Positions 8,928 to 18,492 are shown, counted from the first letter of the stretch. The stretch: DNA of 64,000 nt from Mycobacterium ahvazicum (GCF_900176255.2 NZ_FXEG02000001.1:186001-250000), one strand, 5' to 3'. The notes: a model not told the origin generated them from the letters alone. Translations and numbers: made by a program.

Positions 8928-9665
8928 ATGCACACACCACCAATCGTGTCGGCCCAGGAGTGGGAGGCCGAGCATCAACGACTGCTGGTCAAGGAGAAGG
9001 AGGTGCTGCGGGCCCACGATGCACTGGCGGCGATGCGACGGCGCATGCCCTGGCTGGCCGTGCAGGCGCGGTATCAATTTGACGGGCCCGACGGCATGGT
9101 GAACTTGCCGGCGCTCTTCGCAGGCCGGCGTCAGCTCGTCGTCTATCGCGCCTTCTTCGGACCCGACGTGCACGGTTGGCCCGACCATGCCTGCCGCGGC
9201 TGCTCGATGATCGCCGACCATATCGGGAACCTTGCTCATCTCAACGCCCGCGACACCACCCTGGTGTTCGTGTCGCGGGCACCCCAGCCCGACATCGAGC
9301 GCCTCAAGGAGCGGATGGGCTGGCAGATGCCGTGGTACACGATCACCGACAGCTTTGACGTCGACTTCGGTGTCCACGAATGGCACGGCACAAACGCGTT
9401 CGTCCATGAACGCGACCGGGTCTTCCGCACCTACTTCATCAACAACCGGGGCGACGAGGTGCTGGGCAATACGTGGAGCTTCCTGGACATGACGGCGCTC
9501 GGGCGCCAGGAGGCGTGGGAGGATTCGCCGCCGGGCTACCCGCAGTCGGCACCCTACGAGTGGTGGGACTGGCACGACGCCTACGGGCAGCACCAACCGT
9601 CGCGATGGTTCGGCGAACCCGATCCCAACGATCCCACCGATCAGCGGCCGCCGCGCGGCGACTAA
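8928..9665 (+). CDS. DUF899 family thioredoxin-like protein
   Basis: A 245-residue DUF899 protein, a family with a thioredoxin-like fold and no settled function. Recognisable stretches are the N-terminal QEWEAEHQRLLVKEKEVLRAHDALAAMRR, the central GCSMIADHIGNLAHLNARDTTLVFVSRAP, and a Trp-rich C-terminus. The peroxiredoxin-like position reads HACRGC. The ATG at 8928 has GAAAGGCGG 8 bp upstream; the longer open frame before it is noncoding overlap with the SDR gene. It lies in tandem with that SDR. Membership of a sigma-factor-controlled stress operon is an inference from gene order. Confidence 0.85.
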   Translation: MHTPPIVSAQEWEAEHQRLLVKEKEVLRAHDALAAMRRRMPWLAVQARYQFDGPDGMVNLPALFAGRRQLVVYRAFFGPDVHGWPDHACRGCSMIADHIGNLAHLNARDTTLVFVSRAPQPDIERLKERMGWQMPWYTITDSFDVDFGVHEWHGTNAFVHERDRVFRTYFINNRGDEVLGNTWSFLDMTALGRQEAWEDSPPGYPQSAPYEWWDWHDAYGQHQPSRWFGEPDPNDPTDQRPPRGD

Positions 9666-9764
9666 ACGGGTCCCCGAATTGCCCGGAATTAGTGCGAATA
9701 ACACGAATGCGCGGTAGCCGTCCAACGGCTACTCGCGCATTATTTTCCGACGCGTGAATTCGTT

Positions 9765-9998
9765 CTACAAAATTCGGTGGTGCGCCCTGTCGACCTGGTA
9801 CCCGGCCGGGAACGATTTCTCGATGACCTGCAGCTGGTGGTCCACCCGGGACTCCAGTTCGAGAACGACACAGCTATCGCCGAGGGATTTTGATTCGAGA
9901 ACGATGTACCGCTGGCCACAATCGGTGATCGGGTCGCCCGAGTGCAATTTCTCGACCGCAACCGACTCCGGAGTTGCATCTGCCTCCATCCATGACAC
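9765..9998 (-). CDS. Small hypothetical protein (77 aa)
   Basis: A short acidic/polar protein, read from GTG at 9998 (MSWMEADATPESVAVEKLHSGDPITD, ending HHRIL). I do not recognise it. The residue mix looks more protein-like than the opposite-strand frame over the same bases, and the local base composition is less GC-rich than the neighbours. No signal peptide or membrane segment is visible, and no strong Shine-Dalgarno precedes the GTG. An internal ATG at residue 4 is an alternative start. It lies alone between the DUF899 gene and the SnoaL-like gene. It may be a real small gene or a remnant. Confidence 0.4.
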   Translation of the reverse strand: MSWMEADATPESVAVEKLHSGDPITDCGQRYIVLESKSLGDSCVVLELESRVDHQLQVIEKSFPAGYQVDRAHHRIL

Positions 9999-10032
9999 GT
10001 TAGGTCAATTCCGCGAATCAGGGAATAGACCG

Positions 10033-10404
10033 CTACGTGACGTCGGCGTGGCGCTGCTTGAAATAGACGCTGACCCGAGAGATCAGGCCGTCGTTGTCTT
10101 GCTCGAACAGGATGCACTCGGGCCACGTCGTCGCGACGTCATCGATCTCGAATGTCTCGGACAACTCGGCGTAGGACACCCGGGAGTCGACGTGGGAGAC
10201 CCGCGCAACGTGTAACCGATGGCCCGCGAGATTGGTGCATACCTTGCGCAAGTAGGCGACGTAGTGCGCCTTGCCTTCAATGACATCGCAGAACGGGCCC
10301 TCCCGGGTCAGTCCTTCGTCGGCGATCGTGTCGGCCAGTCCCTGCCAGTCGTGAGCGGCCAGGCATTCCAGGTAGCGCTCGACCACTTGACCGTGCGTGC
10401 TCAT
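10033..10404 (-). CDS. SnoaL/NTF2-like polyketide-cyclase-fold protein
   Basis: A 123-residue single-domain protein of the SnoaL/NTF2-like fold (HGQVVERYLECLAAHDWQGLADTIADEGLTREGPF, then a beta-rich half ending ISRVSVYFKQRHADVT). This family includes isomerases, hydratases and ligand-binding proteins; no function can be fixed here. The ATG at 10404 has GCGGAGGCGAC directly upstream, which decides the start against a longer open frame. It is divergent from the SRPBCC gene at 10471, with 66 bp between them. Confidence 0.8.
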   Translation of the reverse strand: MSTHGQVVERYLECLAAHDWQGLADTIADEGLTREGPFCDVIEGKAHYVAYLRKVCTNLAGHRLHVARVSHVDSRVSYAELSETFEIDDVATTWPECILFEQDNDGLISRVSVYFKQRHADVT

Positions 10405-10470
10405 GTCGCCTCCGCTCGCTGCTTGGGTCCACGGTAAGCGCGCCGCGGTGGCAGGGCTAGGTTCTTCGGT

Positions 10471-10956
10471 ATGAGTTTGTGGACCGCGCACTCCGAACAC
10501 GCGCTGTCAGAAGATGTGCCCGCCCCGCCGGATGCGGTGCGCGACTTCTACGTGGATTTGGACAGCGTCAAACTCGTGCACCCGCTGATCGTGTCGGTGG
10601 AGTCACTCGAGCGCAGCGAAACGCCGGATGGCTACCGGCAGACCTACCGGGTGGTCGATCGAATTCCGTTGGGGCCCTTCACCAAGGAGATTACTTACCA
10701 GGCGTGCCTGCACGTCCGCCATAGCGGCTACGTGCTCACCGAGGCCGATCAATCCCCGGGGGTGCGCCTGCGCGGAATGGTGAGCTTCGAGCCGATCCAG
10801 GAGCCGATAGTCGGCACCCGGCTCACCGAGCGGATCCGGATATCGGCGCCCCGGTTACTGGCCCCGATCACCCGGCGCGAGGGCGTCAAGGCGCACCGCA
10901 AGATGCTGGCCGGCATCCGGGAGCATTTCGAATCCGCCCGAGCGACGGAGGGTTAG
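10471..10956 (+). CDS. SRPBCC-family protein
   Basis: A 161-residue protein with the START/SRPBCC-like pattern: a first strand with DVPAPPDAVRDFYVDLDSVKLVHPLI, a beta-sheet core, and a C-terminal amphipathic helix EGVKAHRKMLAGIREHFESA. Such proteins bind hydrophobic ligands. The ATG has no Shine-Dalgarno. A TAGGTT -10-like hexamer (10458-10463) ends 7 bp before it, which fits the leaderless mRNAs common in mycobacteria. The stop overlaps the convergent alcohol dehydrogenase stop. Confidence 0.75.
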   Translation: MSLWTAHSEHALSEDVPAPPDAVRDFYVDLDSVKLVHPLIVSVESLERSETPDGYRQTYRVVDRIPLGPFTKEITYQACLHVRHSGYVLTEADQSPGVRLRGMVSFEPIQEPIVGTRLTERIRISAPRLLAPITRREGVKAHRKMLAGIREHFESARATEG

Positions 10957-12113
10957 ACGCCGGCGAAGTCGATCACGCCGCGAATGTTGCGGCCCTCGCG
11001 CAGATCCGTCATCGCCTCGTTGATCTCGTCGAGTTGATAGTGCCGGGTGACCAACTCGTCGAGCTTCACCGCGCCGGCCTGGTACATCGACAACAGCAGC
11101 GGCACACTGGTGCGCGGATTCATGCCGCCGTACAGCGCTCCTTTGAGTTGCTTGGCCGAGAGCACCATCTCCTGCAGGACCAGCGGAACCATCGCCTCGG
11201 TGTACGGGGTGATGCCGGTGACCACGCAGGTCCCACCCTTGCGAAGCAACCTCATGGCCATGGGGATCAGCTCCACGTGCAGAACGCCGGGGGTCAAGAC
11301 GACGCGGTCGGCCATCACACCTGCGGTGATGTCGCTCACCAGGGGTGTCGCCTCCTCGGCGGAGGCGGCGGCATGCGTGGCACCGAAGATCTTCGCCGAA
11401 TCCCGCTTGTATTCAACGGGATCCACTGCGACGACATATTTCGCGCCGGCGGCGCGCGCTCCCTGCAGGGCGTTCATCCCGACGCCACCGGTGCCGATGA
11501 CCACCACGGTGTCACCGGGTTGGGTGCCGGCCGTCACCGTCGCGGAGCCCCAGCCGGTGCTGACGCCGCACGATACGAGCGAGGCGGCATGGAAGGGGAC
11601 CGCGTCGTCGATCTTGATGACGGATCTCTCCGTCAGGACCGCGTACTCGGCGAACGTGCCGAGTTGACCGTAGGCCATCAGGTTTTCGTCGCCGAGATGC
11701 CGGCGGCAGGTTCCGTCGGTCGGCATCTCTCGGGAGAACAGACTTGCGCCGGCATCGCAGATGTAGCTCTGCCCGTTCACACAGAACCGGCAATCCCCGC
11801 ACGCGGGAATGAACGACATCGCCACCCGATCGCCCGGCCGCACCGTTGTCACGCCCGGTCCGACTTCTTCGATGACACCGGCGCCCTCGTGACCGCCGAT
11901 CATCGGGAACCAGTCCGGCTCAGGAATTCCCGTCGCGGCCCGCACCTCGGCGGTCGGCAACACGTCGCCGGTGTACAGATGGTCGTCGGAGTGGCAGATT
12001 CCGGCGACGGCCATCCGCACCAGGACTTCACCGGCGCGGGGCGGGTCAAGCTCGATCTCGCTGATCTCCCAGTCCTGGCCGACTCCGCGAATCACAGCGG
12101 CACGACACTTCAT
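10953..12113 (-). CDS. Zinc-dependent alcohol dehydrogenase (NDMA-dependent type)
   Basis: A 386-residue medium-chain dehydrogenase. Catalytic-zinc ligands are visible in GICHSDDHLYTGDVL and in GGHEGAGVIEEVGPGV. The structural-zinc cysteine set is in CGDCRFCVNGQSYIC. The nucleotide-binding motif is VVVIGTGGVGMNALQGARAAGA. It resembles the mycobacterial Rv3086 (AdhD)/NDMA-dependent group. The ATG at 12113 has AAGGAG 8 bp upstream. It is the last gene of the minus-strand operon 18342-10953, 28 bp after a CoA ligase gene. Within that operon it would oxidise an alcohol or reduce an aldehyde intermediate; the substrate is unknown. Confidence 0.9.
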   Translation of the reverse strand: MKCRAAVIRGVGQDWEISEIELDPPRAGEVLVRMAVAGICHSDDHLYTGDVLPTAEVRAATGIPEPDWFPMIGGHEGAGVIEEVGPGVTTVRPGDRVAMSFIPACGDCRFCVNGQSYICDAGASLFSREMPTDGTCRRHLGDENLMAYGQLGTFAEYAVLTERSVIKIDDAVPFHAASLVSCGVSTGWGSATVTAGTQPGDTVVVIGTGGVGMNALQGARAAGAKYVVAVDPVEYKRDSAKIFGATHAAASAEEATPLVSDITAGVMADRVVLTPGVLHVELIPMAMRLLRKGGTCVVTGITPYTEAMVPLVLQEMVLSAKQLKGALYGGMNPRTSVPLLLSMYQAGAVKLDELVTRHYQLDEINEAMTDLREGRNIRGVIDFAGV

Positions 12114-12141
12114 TGTGTTCTCCTTGATCTTTCGTTGCGGC

Positions 12142-13617
12142 TTACTGCGCCAGGCTGGCGCGCAGTTCCCGCTTGAGCACCTTGCCGTAGCTGTTTTTCG
12201 GTAGCTCGTCGACGAATTCGTAACGCTTGGGCCGCTTGAAGCGGGCGATGCGCCGCAATAGATGTGCGTCCAAGGCCGCCGGGTCGACCGCACCGACGAT
12301 GAACGCGACCACCACCTCGCCCCACTCGGCGTCGGGTGTGCCGACCACGCACGCCTCAGCGACGCCGGGGTGCTCGAGCAGCATCTCCTCCACCTCGCGG
12401 GGGTAGATGTTGCTTCCGCCGCTGATGACAACATCTTTCGACCGATCGCGCAGCGTCAGAAAACCGCGCGCGTCGAATGAACCCATGTCGCCGGTGTAGA
12501 GCCAGCCGTCTTTGAGCGTGGCGTCGGTCGCGTCGGGATTGCGCCAGTATCCGGACATGACAGCGTCGCCGCGGCAGACGATTTCGCCGATTTCGCCGAG
12601 TGGGGCCGGGTCGCCGTCCGCGCGCAGCACCGCGACCTCCATCCCCGACCGCGCATAGCCGACCGAACCCAGAATCGCGTCATCGTCGCAATCGTGATCG
12701 GGACCGCGTAACCCGGTGATCGTCATCGGGGATTCGCCCTGTCCGTAGATCTGCGCGAAGATCGGGCCGAATGCCGTGATCGCCCTGCGCAGGCTTTCGA
12801 CGTACATGGGCCCGCCGCCGTAGATGATCATCTTGAGATTGGCCGGGCGGCCGCGGCCCGTATCGACCAGTCGTTGCACCATCGTCGGAGCCAGAAACGC
12901 ACTGACGGCCGGGTGGTGTTCGCAGAGATCGAGGAACTCCGCGGGGTCGTAGGAACCCGATTCGGGCACCACCTGGCGGGCAGCGCGCAGCACGTACGGC
13001 AGGACATAGAGGCCGGAGCCGTGCGACATCGGCGCAGCGTGCACGAGGCTGCAGTCCTCGTCGACAGCGTCGATGTCGGCGAGGTGTGCGACGGACATCG
13101 CCGTGAGGTTGCGGTGCGACAGCATCGCCCCCTTGGATCGCCCGGTGGTGCCGCTGGTATAGAACAGCCACGCCAATGCGGCCGGGTCGGTGTGCGGCGG
13201 CGGCGCCGACGGACTGGCTCTGAACCGTCGTGAATAGTCCTCGGAATCAATGATTTCCGTGCGCGTGGTGGTGATTGGCGCGAGGTCGGCGCCGATCTTG
13301 GTGGAGGCGAACACCTGCGCGACGCCCGCATCCTGGAAAATTTGCGCCATCTCGAGCGGATGCAGCTTGAAGTTGACCGGGACGACGACGCATTCGGCGG
13401 CCCAGATCGCGAACATCAATTCGATGATCTCGGGGCAGTTGTGGGTCGCGATCGCGATTCGCGCATCCGCGCCGTGCTGCTGCCGGATCGACGCCGCCAG
13501 CCGTAACACCCGGTCGCGCAGCTCAATCCAGGTGTGGATCCGGCGGCTTCCGTAGTACACGGCGCCGCGATCGGGGAACCGGCTCGCAGCCTGATCGAGC
13601 AGCGCGAACAGGTTCAT
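12142..13617 (-). CDS. Acyl-CoA synthetase (FadD-like)
   Basis: A 491-residue ANL-superfamily ligase. It shows the P-loop motif FYTSGTTGRSKGA near residue 151, the stretch QIYGQGESPMTITG, the hinge region RDRSKDVVISGGSNIYPREVEEML, and a C-terminal catalytic lysine in PKNSYGKVLKREL. The ATG at 13617 shares its last base with the TAA of the upstream SDR (TAATG), so translation is coupled; this decides the start against a longer open frame to 13728. It is the second of two ligases in this operon and the substrate is probably an operon-specific carboxylate. Confidence 0.9.
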   Translation of the reverse strand: MNLFALLDQAASRFPDRGAVYYGSRRIHTWIELRDRVLRLAASIRQQHGADARIAIATHNCPEIIELMFAIWAAECVVVPVNFKLHPLEMAQIFQDAGVAQVFASTKIGADLAPITTTRTEIIDSEDYSRRFRASPSAPPPHTDPAALAWLFYTSGTTGRSKGAMLSHRNLTAMSVAHLADIDAVDEDCSLVHAAPMSHGSGLYVLPYVLRAARQVVPESGSYDPAEFLDLCEHHPAVSAFLAPTMVQRLVDTGRGRPANLKMIIYGGGPMYVESLRRAITAFGPIFAQIYGQGESPMTITGLRGPDHDCDDDAILGSVGYARSGMEVAVLRADGDPAPLGEIGEIVCRGDAVMSGYWRNPDATDATLKDGWLYTGDMGSFDARGFLTLRDRSKDVVISGGSNIYPREVEEMLLEHPGVAEACVVGTPDAEWGEVVVAFIVGAVDPAALDAHLLRRIARFKRPKRYEFVDELPKNSYGKVLKRELRASLAQ

Positions 13618-14396
13618 TAATCGGTCCACCGTGATTCCAGCGCGAAGTCCGACAGATACTTCGTCGAACTCCACCCGCCGTCCACGACGATCGTCTGGCC
13701 GTTGATGAAACTTCCGCCCGGCGAGCACAGGAAGGCCACGGTGCTGGCGATGTCGTCGATGCGGCCCAACCGCTGATGCGGGGTCATCTCGGTGTTGATT
13801 TTGCGGAATCGCTCGTCCCGCAACCGCTTCTCGACCATCGGTGTCACCGTCACCCCGGGCGCTACGGCGTTGCAGCGGATGCCCGACGCGCCGTACTGGC
13901 AGGCGATGTGGGTGGTCAGCGCGGTCAGCCCGCCCTTGGCGGCGGAGTAGGCGCCGCCGCGCAGGCCACCGACGACGGCGAATGTCGATGTCACGTTGAT
14001 GATCGCCGAGCCCGGTGCCATGTGCGGCAGCACCTCGCGTGCGAGTCGAAACGGTGCCCGCAACATCAAACCCAAGAAGTAGTCCAGGGTTTCGTCGTCG
14101 GTCTCGTGCAGCGGTTTGGGGCTGCCCACTCCGGCGTTGTTGATCAGGAAGTCGATGTGACCCCAGCGCCGCACCGCGAGATCCACGATGCGTCGCGGTG
14201 CGTCATCGTCGGTCAAGTCGACCGCGAGCGTGGCTACCCGACCCGGATCGTTGATCGTCCTTTCGAGCGCGGCGAGCCGATCCGGGTCGCGGCCTGTGCC
14301 CAGGATCGCCATGCCCATCTCGGCGAGTTTCGTCGCGCAGCCCGACCCGATACCGCTGCTGGCTCCCGTGACGATTGCGACCTGCATCTCACTCAT
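13617..14396 (-). CDS. SDR-family oxidoreductase
   Basis: A 259-residue classical SDR. It has the cofactor motif [10 protein letters not shown] near residue 10, the NNAG motif LINNAGVG near 85, the catalytic serine in [10 protein letters not shown], and YSAAK (YxxxK) near 148. The C-terminal signature [14 protein letters not shown] matches FabG/3-oxoacyl reductase-like members. It overlaps the upstream ligase by 8 bp and the downstream ligase by 1 bp, so it is firmly inside the operon. It probably oxidises or reduces a hydroxyacyl- or keto-intermediate. Confidence 0.9.
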   Translation of the reverse strand: MSEMQVAIVTGASSGIGSGCATKLAEMGMAILGTGRDPDRLAALERTINDPGRVATLAVDLTDDDAPRRIVDLAVRRWGHIDFLINNAGVGSPKPLHETDDETLDYFLGLMLRAPFRLAREVLPHMAPGSAIINVTSTFAVVGGLRGGAYSAAKGGLTALTTHIACQYGASGIRCNAVAPGVTVTPMVEKRLRDERFRKINTEMTPHQRLGRIDDIASTVAFLCSPGGSFINGQTIVVDGGWSSTKYLSDFALESRWTD

Positions 14397-15987
14397 CCTC
14401 GGTTCCCGCCGCGGTCAAAGACGCTCGGATCTGATGCTTGAGGACCTTGCCCGCGTCGTTTTTCGGCAGGGCATCGGTGATCACGACCTGCTCCGGTGCC
14501 TTGAACTTGGCGACACCCTTGCTCACCAGCAGCGCAAGCAGGCTCGCGACGTCCGGGGCGGCGGTGTCGGCGGGAACGATCACCGCGCACGCCCGCTCGC
14601 CGGTGCGCTCGTCGGGCAGCCCGACGACCGCGATCTCGGCGATGCCGGGGTGGTCGGCGAGCAGGTCCTCGACCTCCTTGGCCGAGATGTTCTCGCCGCT
14701 GCGGATGATGACATCCTTGGCTCGGCCGGTCACGACCAGGTACCGGTCGTCTACCCAGCGCCCGAGGTCCCCGGTGCGGAAAAAGCCTGCGGCATCGAAG
14801 GAGTCGTCGCGCCCGTGGCGGTAACCGGTCAGCATCTGCGGTCCGCGCACGCAGATTTCCCCGTCACCGGCAGGTGCGGACTGGTGCGCGACGAGCTTGA
14901 TCCGCGCGATCCCGGCTCTGCCATCGGTGTCCGCCGCGTAGTCGGCTTCGTCGGCCCCCGGAGCGCCGACCGTCGTGACGGGCACTTCCGTGCACCCGTA
15001 CACCCGGGTCACCACGGCACGACTGAAATACGTCGCGGCACGGCGGATCAGCGCCGGCGACACCGACGCGCCACCGCAGATGAACACCTTCAAGTCGGGC
15101 AGCCGGGTCCCGGCTTGCTCGGCGGCAGACAACAGTTGCTGCAGAAATGGCGTGGCCCCGGCCATGTGGGTACATCGCTCGGCGTCCATCAGGGCGACGG
15201 CCTCCGACGATTCCCACCGGTCCATCAGCACCGCGGTCGTCCCCAGCAGGAGCGGGCATTCGAAGGCATAGATAGAGCCACCGATATGAGCGATCGGCGA
15301 CGGGACCAGGAACGTGTCGCCCGGCGCGATCATCCAGTGGTCACGGATCTGACAGATCAGGGCGTGGATCGAATTATGAGTGTGCAGGACGCCTTTCGGG
15401 CGGGTCGTGGTGCCGGAGGTGTAGAGGATCATGCGCACCGAATCGGGATCCAGTTCGGGAAGCACCACATCCCGTGCCGGCTGCTCCGCCAGCAGGTCCG
15501 CGTAGGGAGTGTGCGAACGGCCGGCGCCGCGGACCACACCCCCGGCCGGCGCCGGACTCATCGCGGCCGTCCCCCGGTCGAGCATCGCCGCGTAGTCATG
15601 CCCGCCATATTGACCCGGGACGAAAATCATTGCGGCATCCGCGTCTTCGAGGATGAAAAGCAGATCGTGGTCGCGCAACGACGGCAGGATCGGGTTCACC
15701 ACCATCCCGGCCAGCGTCGCGGCCAGATAGATGACAGCGGCCTCATGCCAATTCGGCAGCATGAACGACACGACGCTGCCCGTCGGCATCCGCGACAGCA
15801 GAGCGGTTGCCAACGCGCCGGCCTGCGTGTAAAGCGCGACACAATCCATCCGGACGTCCTTGTCCACCAAAACTATTCGCTGCGGCGATATTTCGGCGGC
15901 GGTGCGCAGCGAATCGGCCAGCGTGGTGCGCACCCAGAGCCCGCGGCGGTATGCCTCGGTGGTGTCCTGCGGGGCCCGCGCGGTCAC
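14389..15987 (-). CDS. Acyl-CoA synthetase (FadD-like)
   Basis: A 532-residue AMP-forming ligase. Motifs are [15 protein letters not shown] near residue 186, [12 protein letters not shown], the hinge [23 protein letters not shown], and a C-terminal catalytic lysine in [18 protein letters not shown]. It resembles ligases annotated as cyclohexanecarboxylate-CoA ligase-like, but that name is only a family label. The start is GTG at 15987, one base after the GntR stop codon, so translation is probably coupled. It differs from its paralogue at 12142-13617 enough that the two are unlikely to be a recent duplication. Confidence 0.88.
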   Translation of the reverse strand: MTARAPQDTTEAYRRGLWVRTTLADSLRTAAEISPQRIVLVDKDVRMDCVALYTQAGALATALLSRMPTGSVVSFMLPNWHEAAVIYLAATLAGMVVNPILPSLRDHDLLFILEDADAAMIFVPGQYGGHDYAAMLDRGTAAMSPAPAGGVVRGAGRSHTPYADLLAEQPARDVVLPELDPDSVRMILYTSGTTTRPKGVLHTHNSIHALICQIRDHWMIAPGDTFLVPSPIAHIGGSIYAFECPLLLGTTAVLMDRWESSEAVALMDAERCTHMAGATPFLQQLLSAAEQAGTRLPDLKVFICGGASVSPALIRRAATYFSRAVVTRVYGCTEVPVTTVGAPGADEADYAADTDGRAGIARIKLVAHQSAPAGDGEICVRGPQMLTGYRHGRDDSFDAAGFFRTGDLGRWVDDRYLVVTGRAKDVIIRSGENISAKEVEDLLADHPGIAEIAVVGLPDERTGERACAVIVPADTAAPDVASLLALLVSKGVAKFKAPEQVVITDALPKNDAGKVLKHQIRASLTAAGTEDE

Positions 15988-15988
15988 C

Positions 15989-16738
15989 TCAACCGGCCTG
16001 ACCAGCGACGCGACGCATGGTCATCGCGTACCGAAACCTCGACGACAGGTGAGTGTTGATCGTCACCTGAGCCACCTCGCCGTCTGAGGTCGTGTAGGTG
16101 CGGCGCATCTGTAGTGCAGCCGTCCCCGCTTCGACGCCCAGGCCGTCGGCCAGTTCCGGCGATAGCAAGACGGCGGCGATCTCCTGATGCAACGCGGCGA
16201 CACTGACGCCGAACAGATCCTCGATCAGCGGGAAAATAGGGCCGGCATGGCGCTGCAGCAGCCTGCCGACCGCGGCGAAACCGCGGTTGATGTAGTACTC
16301 GGTTCGGCACATCGGCACCGGTGCGCCGTCGGCTTGCCGATAGCCGCGTACCGATAGCCACTGGGTGCCGGTCTCGAGTCCGGTCGCAGCGGCCAGCTCC
16401 TCGTCGATCGTCACCATCGCGTTGGATTCGATGGTCAGTTGCGCGCCGGCCGCGAACGCGAGGAGATCGTCGATCGACATCGCGTCCTGGGCATAGGAAC
16501 TCGATGCCGGCCGGGGCACTACCCGAGTGCCGGCCCGCGGCCGGGATGCGACCAGATTGTCCTCGCGCAGTCGGCGCAGTGCTTCGCGGACGGTGTAGCG
16601 GCTGACCGCGAAGCGCTCGCACAGTTGGTGTTCGGTCGGCAGCTGCGAGCCCACCGGGTAGACGCCGTCGACGATCTCCTTGCGCAGCGTGCGTGCAATC
16701 TGTAAGTAGCGGTGGTCACCCGCGATGATCTGGGGCAT
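15989..16738 (-). CDS. GntR-family regulator, HutC type with UTRA domain
   Basis: A 249-residue transcription regulator. The N-terminal winged helix lies near residues 8-75 (YLQIARTLRKEIVDG, PTEHQLCERFAVSRYTVREALRRLREDNLV). From about residue 85 to the end is a UTRA effector-binding domain (MCRTEYYINRGFA, MRRTYTTSDGEVAQVTINTH), typical of the HutC subfamily. It is co-transcribed with the genes it probably controls: its ATG overlaps the stop of the beta-propeller gene (TGATG). HutC-type repressors bind GT-N4-AC palindromes, and two such sites are present in the divergent control region at 18397-18506. The effector is likely a pathway metabolite. Confidence 0.92.
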   Translation of the reverse strand: MPQIIAGDHRYLQIARTLRKEIVDGVYPVGSQLPTEHQLCERFAVSRYTVREALRRLREDNLVASRPRAGTRVVPRPASSSYAQDAMSIDDLLAFAAGAQLTIESNAMVTIDEELAAATGLETGTQWLSVRGYRQADGAPVPMCRTEYYINRGFAAVGRLLQRHAGPIFPLIEDLFGVSVAALHQEIAAVLLSPELADGLGVEAGTAALQMRRTYTTSDGEVAQVTINTHLSSRFRYAMTMRRVAGQAG

Positions 16739-18342
16739 CAGCCGCCGTCCTTGCGCAGTGCCAGCACGCTGCCGTCGCCGTCGGCCGAGAGGTAGATCGT
16801 CCCGTCGGCCGCGGCGGTGATCCCGGCGAACGGGCCCTGCGGTCCGGAAAACGGCGGCATGCCTAGCAACGGCTTGGGCGTGACGCCGGGCGGCGGACCG
16901 ACCGGCAGCCCGGATGCGATCGTGCGCCGTGCGCTACTGGTCAGATCGAACGCGATCAACTCCTTAGCGCCGGCATCGACGACGTAGAGAACTCCGCCAT
17001 GTATCAGAATGCCTTGCGGGCGTTGTAGATCCGTGACAACGGTATCGATTTTCGACCCGCTCACCCTGACCACTCGGCCCGCACCTGCCTCGGCGACCAG
17101 ACAAGTCCCGTCGGCATCGATCGTGACGCCGACCGGCTCACGCAGGTCGGTGGCCAGCGCCTCGATACCGCCGGACCGCAGCGACAGCAACCGGCCGGTA
17201 CCGAGCTCCGCAAACACCACACCGTCGGGGCTCATCGCGACACCGTAGAGCTGATCGAAACCGTCTGCCAGCAACTCGGATTCGTTCGTCTCGGGCCGGT
17301 AGACGCTGACCTGACCGCCGGAGGTCGTGACGACGAACTCGCCGGGCCCGCTGGCGACAACGCCGCGCAGGAATCCGGGATAGCCGGGGCTGAACAGCAT
17401 GCCCGCGGTCTGCAATGACCCGTCGGGCAGCGCGACGTAAAAGTATGTGCCGTCGGCGATGTAGAGCTGTCCGTCGTATCCGACCGCGAGGTCCAGCGGC
17501 CAGTTGAGTCCGCCGGCCAACACGGATCTCGTGGTGCCATGCGGCGATATCTCGGTGATCTCGCCGGTGAAGTTGGAGACGAACAGCTGCTCGCCGACGA
17601 AGGTGCAGTTGTCCAGGCCGGGATTCAACTGGGCGAGCAGTTGCCGTTCCCCGTTGCGGGGATCGATGCGCAGCACCTGACCGCTGGCGACCTGGGTGGA
17701 AACGATATGGCCCTGCGCGTCGAATTTGACCGAATCGGGCACGCCGAGATCGCTCGCGACACATTGTGGTTCGCCGCCGTCGGGGTCGATGCGCCAGATT
17801 TCATTGGCGCCCATCACCGGGAAATACAGCAGGCCGTCCGGGCCGACCTCCATCGCGTTGGGGGAGGGCACGTTCTCCAACAGCACCCGGGGCGGTCCGC
17901 CCGCCAGGTCGAACTCCAGCAGCCGTCCGCCCGCACGGCATTCACCGATGAACAACCGGCCCCGGTGAAAGGTGATGCCATTGGCCGACGGCACGTCGTC
18001 ACGCAGCACCCGCGTGCGGCCACTGGTGTCGCGCACGCTGACCCGGCCGTCCATCACCTCGGTCGCATACAGGTTGCCGTTGGCGTCGAATGCGACGTCG
18101 TCGGGCGCCACGATGTCGCCGCCCTTGGGGCTGGCGGTCACAAGCTCCCCGGTGCGGTGATCCAGCGCGCTGATCTGACTGCCGGTGACTTGGGCGATGT
18201 AGATGCGACCGTCCGGGCCGGTCCGCAACCCGTTGGCGCCGAACAACCGACTGGGCGCGGTGACTCGTTCGAGCTCCCAACCTTCGGCGACGTCCACCGG
18301 GTGCGTCGCCGGGTACCGCGAGGTGCGCGTTGAGATCGCCAT
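16738..18342 (-). CDS. SMP-30/NHL-type beta-propeller protein
   Basis: A 534-residue protein made of repeated beta-propeller blades with the recurring pattern GPDGRIYIAQ, DANGNLYATEVMDGRV, GPDGLLYFPV, GYDGQLYIADG, DADGTCLVAEAGAGRVVRV. This fits the SMP-30/gluconolactonase/NHL fold. Two successive propellers or one large one are possible. There is no signal peptide, so it is probably cytoplasmic. It is the first gene of the minus-strand operon and is immediately followed by the GntR gene. Family members hydrolyse lactones or act as binding proteins. Lactonase activity would fit the Baeyer-Villiger-type monooxygenase of the divergent operon, but this is inference. Confidence 0.8.
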   Translation of the reverse strand: MAISTRTSRYPATHPVDVAEGWELERVTAPSRLFGANGLRTGPDGRIYIAQVTGSQISALDHRTGELVTASPKGGDIVAPDDVAFDANGNLYATEVMDGRVSVRDTSGRTRVLRDDVPSANGITFHRGRLFIGECRAGGRLLEFDLAGGPPRVLLENVPSPNAMEVGPDGLLYFPVMGANEIWRIDPDGGEPQCVASDLGVPDSVKFDAQGHIVSTQVASGQVLRIDPRNGERQLLAQLNPGLDNCTFVGEQLFVSNFTGEITEISPHGTTRSVLAGGLNWPLDLAVGYDGQLYIADGTYFYVALPDGSLQTAGMLFSPGYPGFLRGVVASGPGEFVVTTSGGQVSVYRPETNESELLADGFDQLYGVAMSPDGVVFAELGTGRLLSLRSGGIEALATDLREPVGVTIDADGTCLVAEAGAGRVVRVSGSKIDTVVTDLQRPQGILIHGGVLYVVDAGAKELIAFDLTSSARRTIASGLPVGPPPGVTPKPLLGMPPFSGPQGPFAGITAAADGTIYLSADGDGSVLALRKDGG

Positions 18343-18380
18343 TGACTCGCCGAGATCCTTCCGTCAGCCGTTGGGGCTGG

Positions 18381-18409
18381 ACGTTATCAACTCGTCTTAG
18401 TCCAGACAA
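18381..18409 (-). promoter_or_regulatory. Minus-strand promoter overlapped by GntR-type operator 1
   Basis: On the minus strand TTGTCT (18409-18404) and TAACGT (18386-18381) are separated by 17 bp, a good sigma-A-like promoter, 38 bp before the propeller ATG. The -35 hexamer lies inside the palindrome-like sequence TTAGTCCAGACAA (18397-18409), which has the GT-N4-AC core of HutC-family operators. Repressor bound here would block RNA polymerase. Confidence 0.6.
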
Positions 18410-18436
18410 TAGCCGCGTAAGCGTCCCGGCTCGACC

Positions 18437-18468
18437 TTGACAGCCAAGTCTGCCGATCGGAATAGTGT
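18437..18468 (+). promoter_or_regulatory. Plus-strand promoter of the catabolic operon
   Basis: TTGACA at 18437-18442 is a perfect -35 hexamer. An AATAGT/TAGTGT -10-like element follows at 18461-18468, with spacing of 18 or 20 bp depending on register. It would drive the operon starting at 18572. Operator 2 lies about 25 bp downstream. Confidence 0.45.
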
Positions 18469-18492
18469 TCTCCAACGGGCAGAATCCGATGT

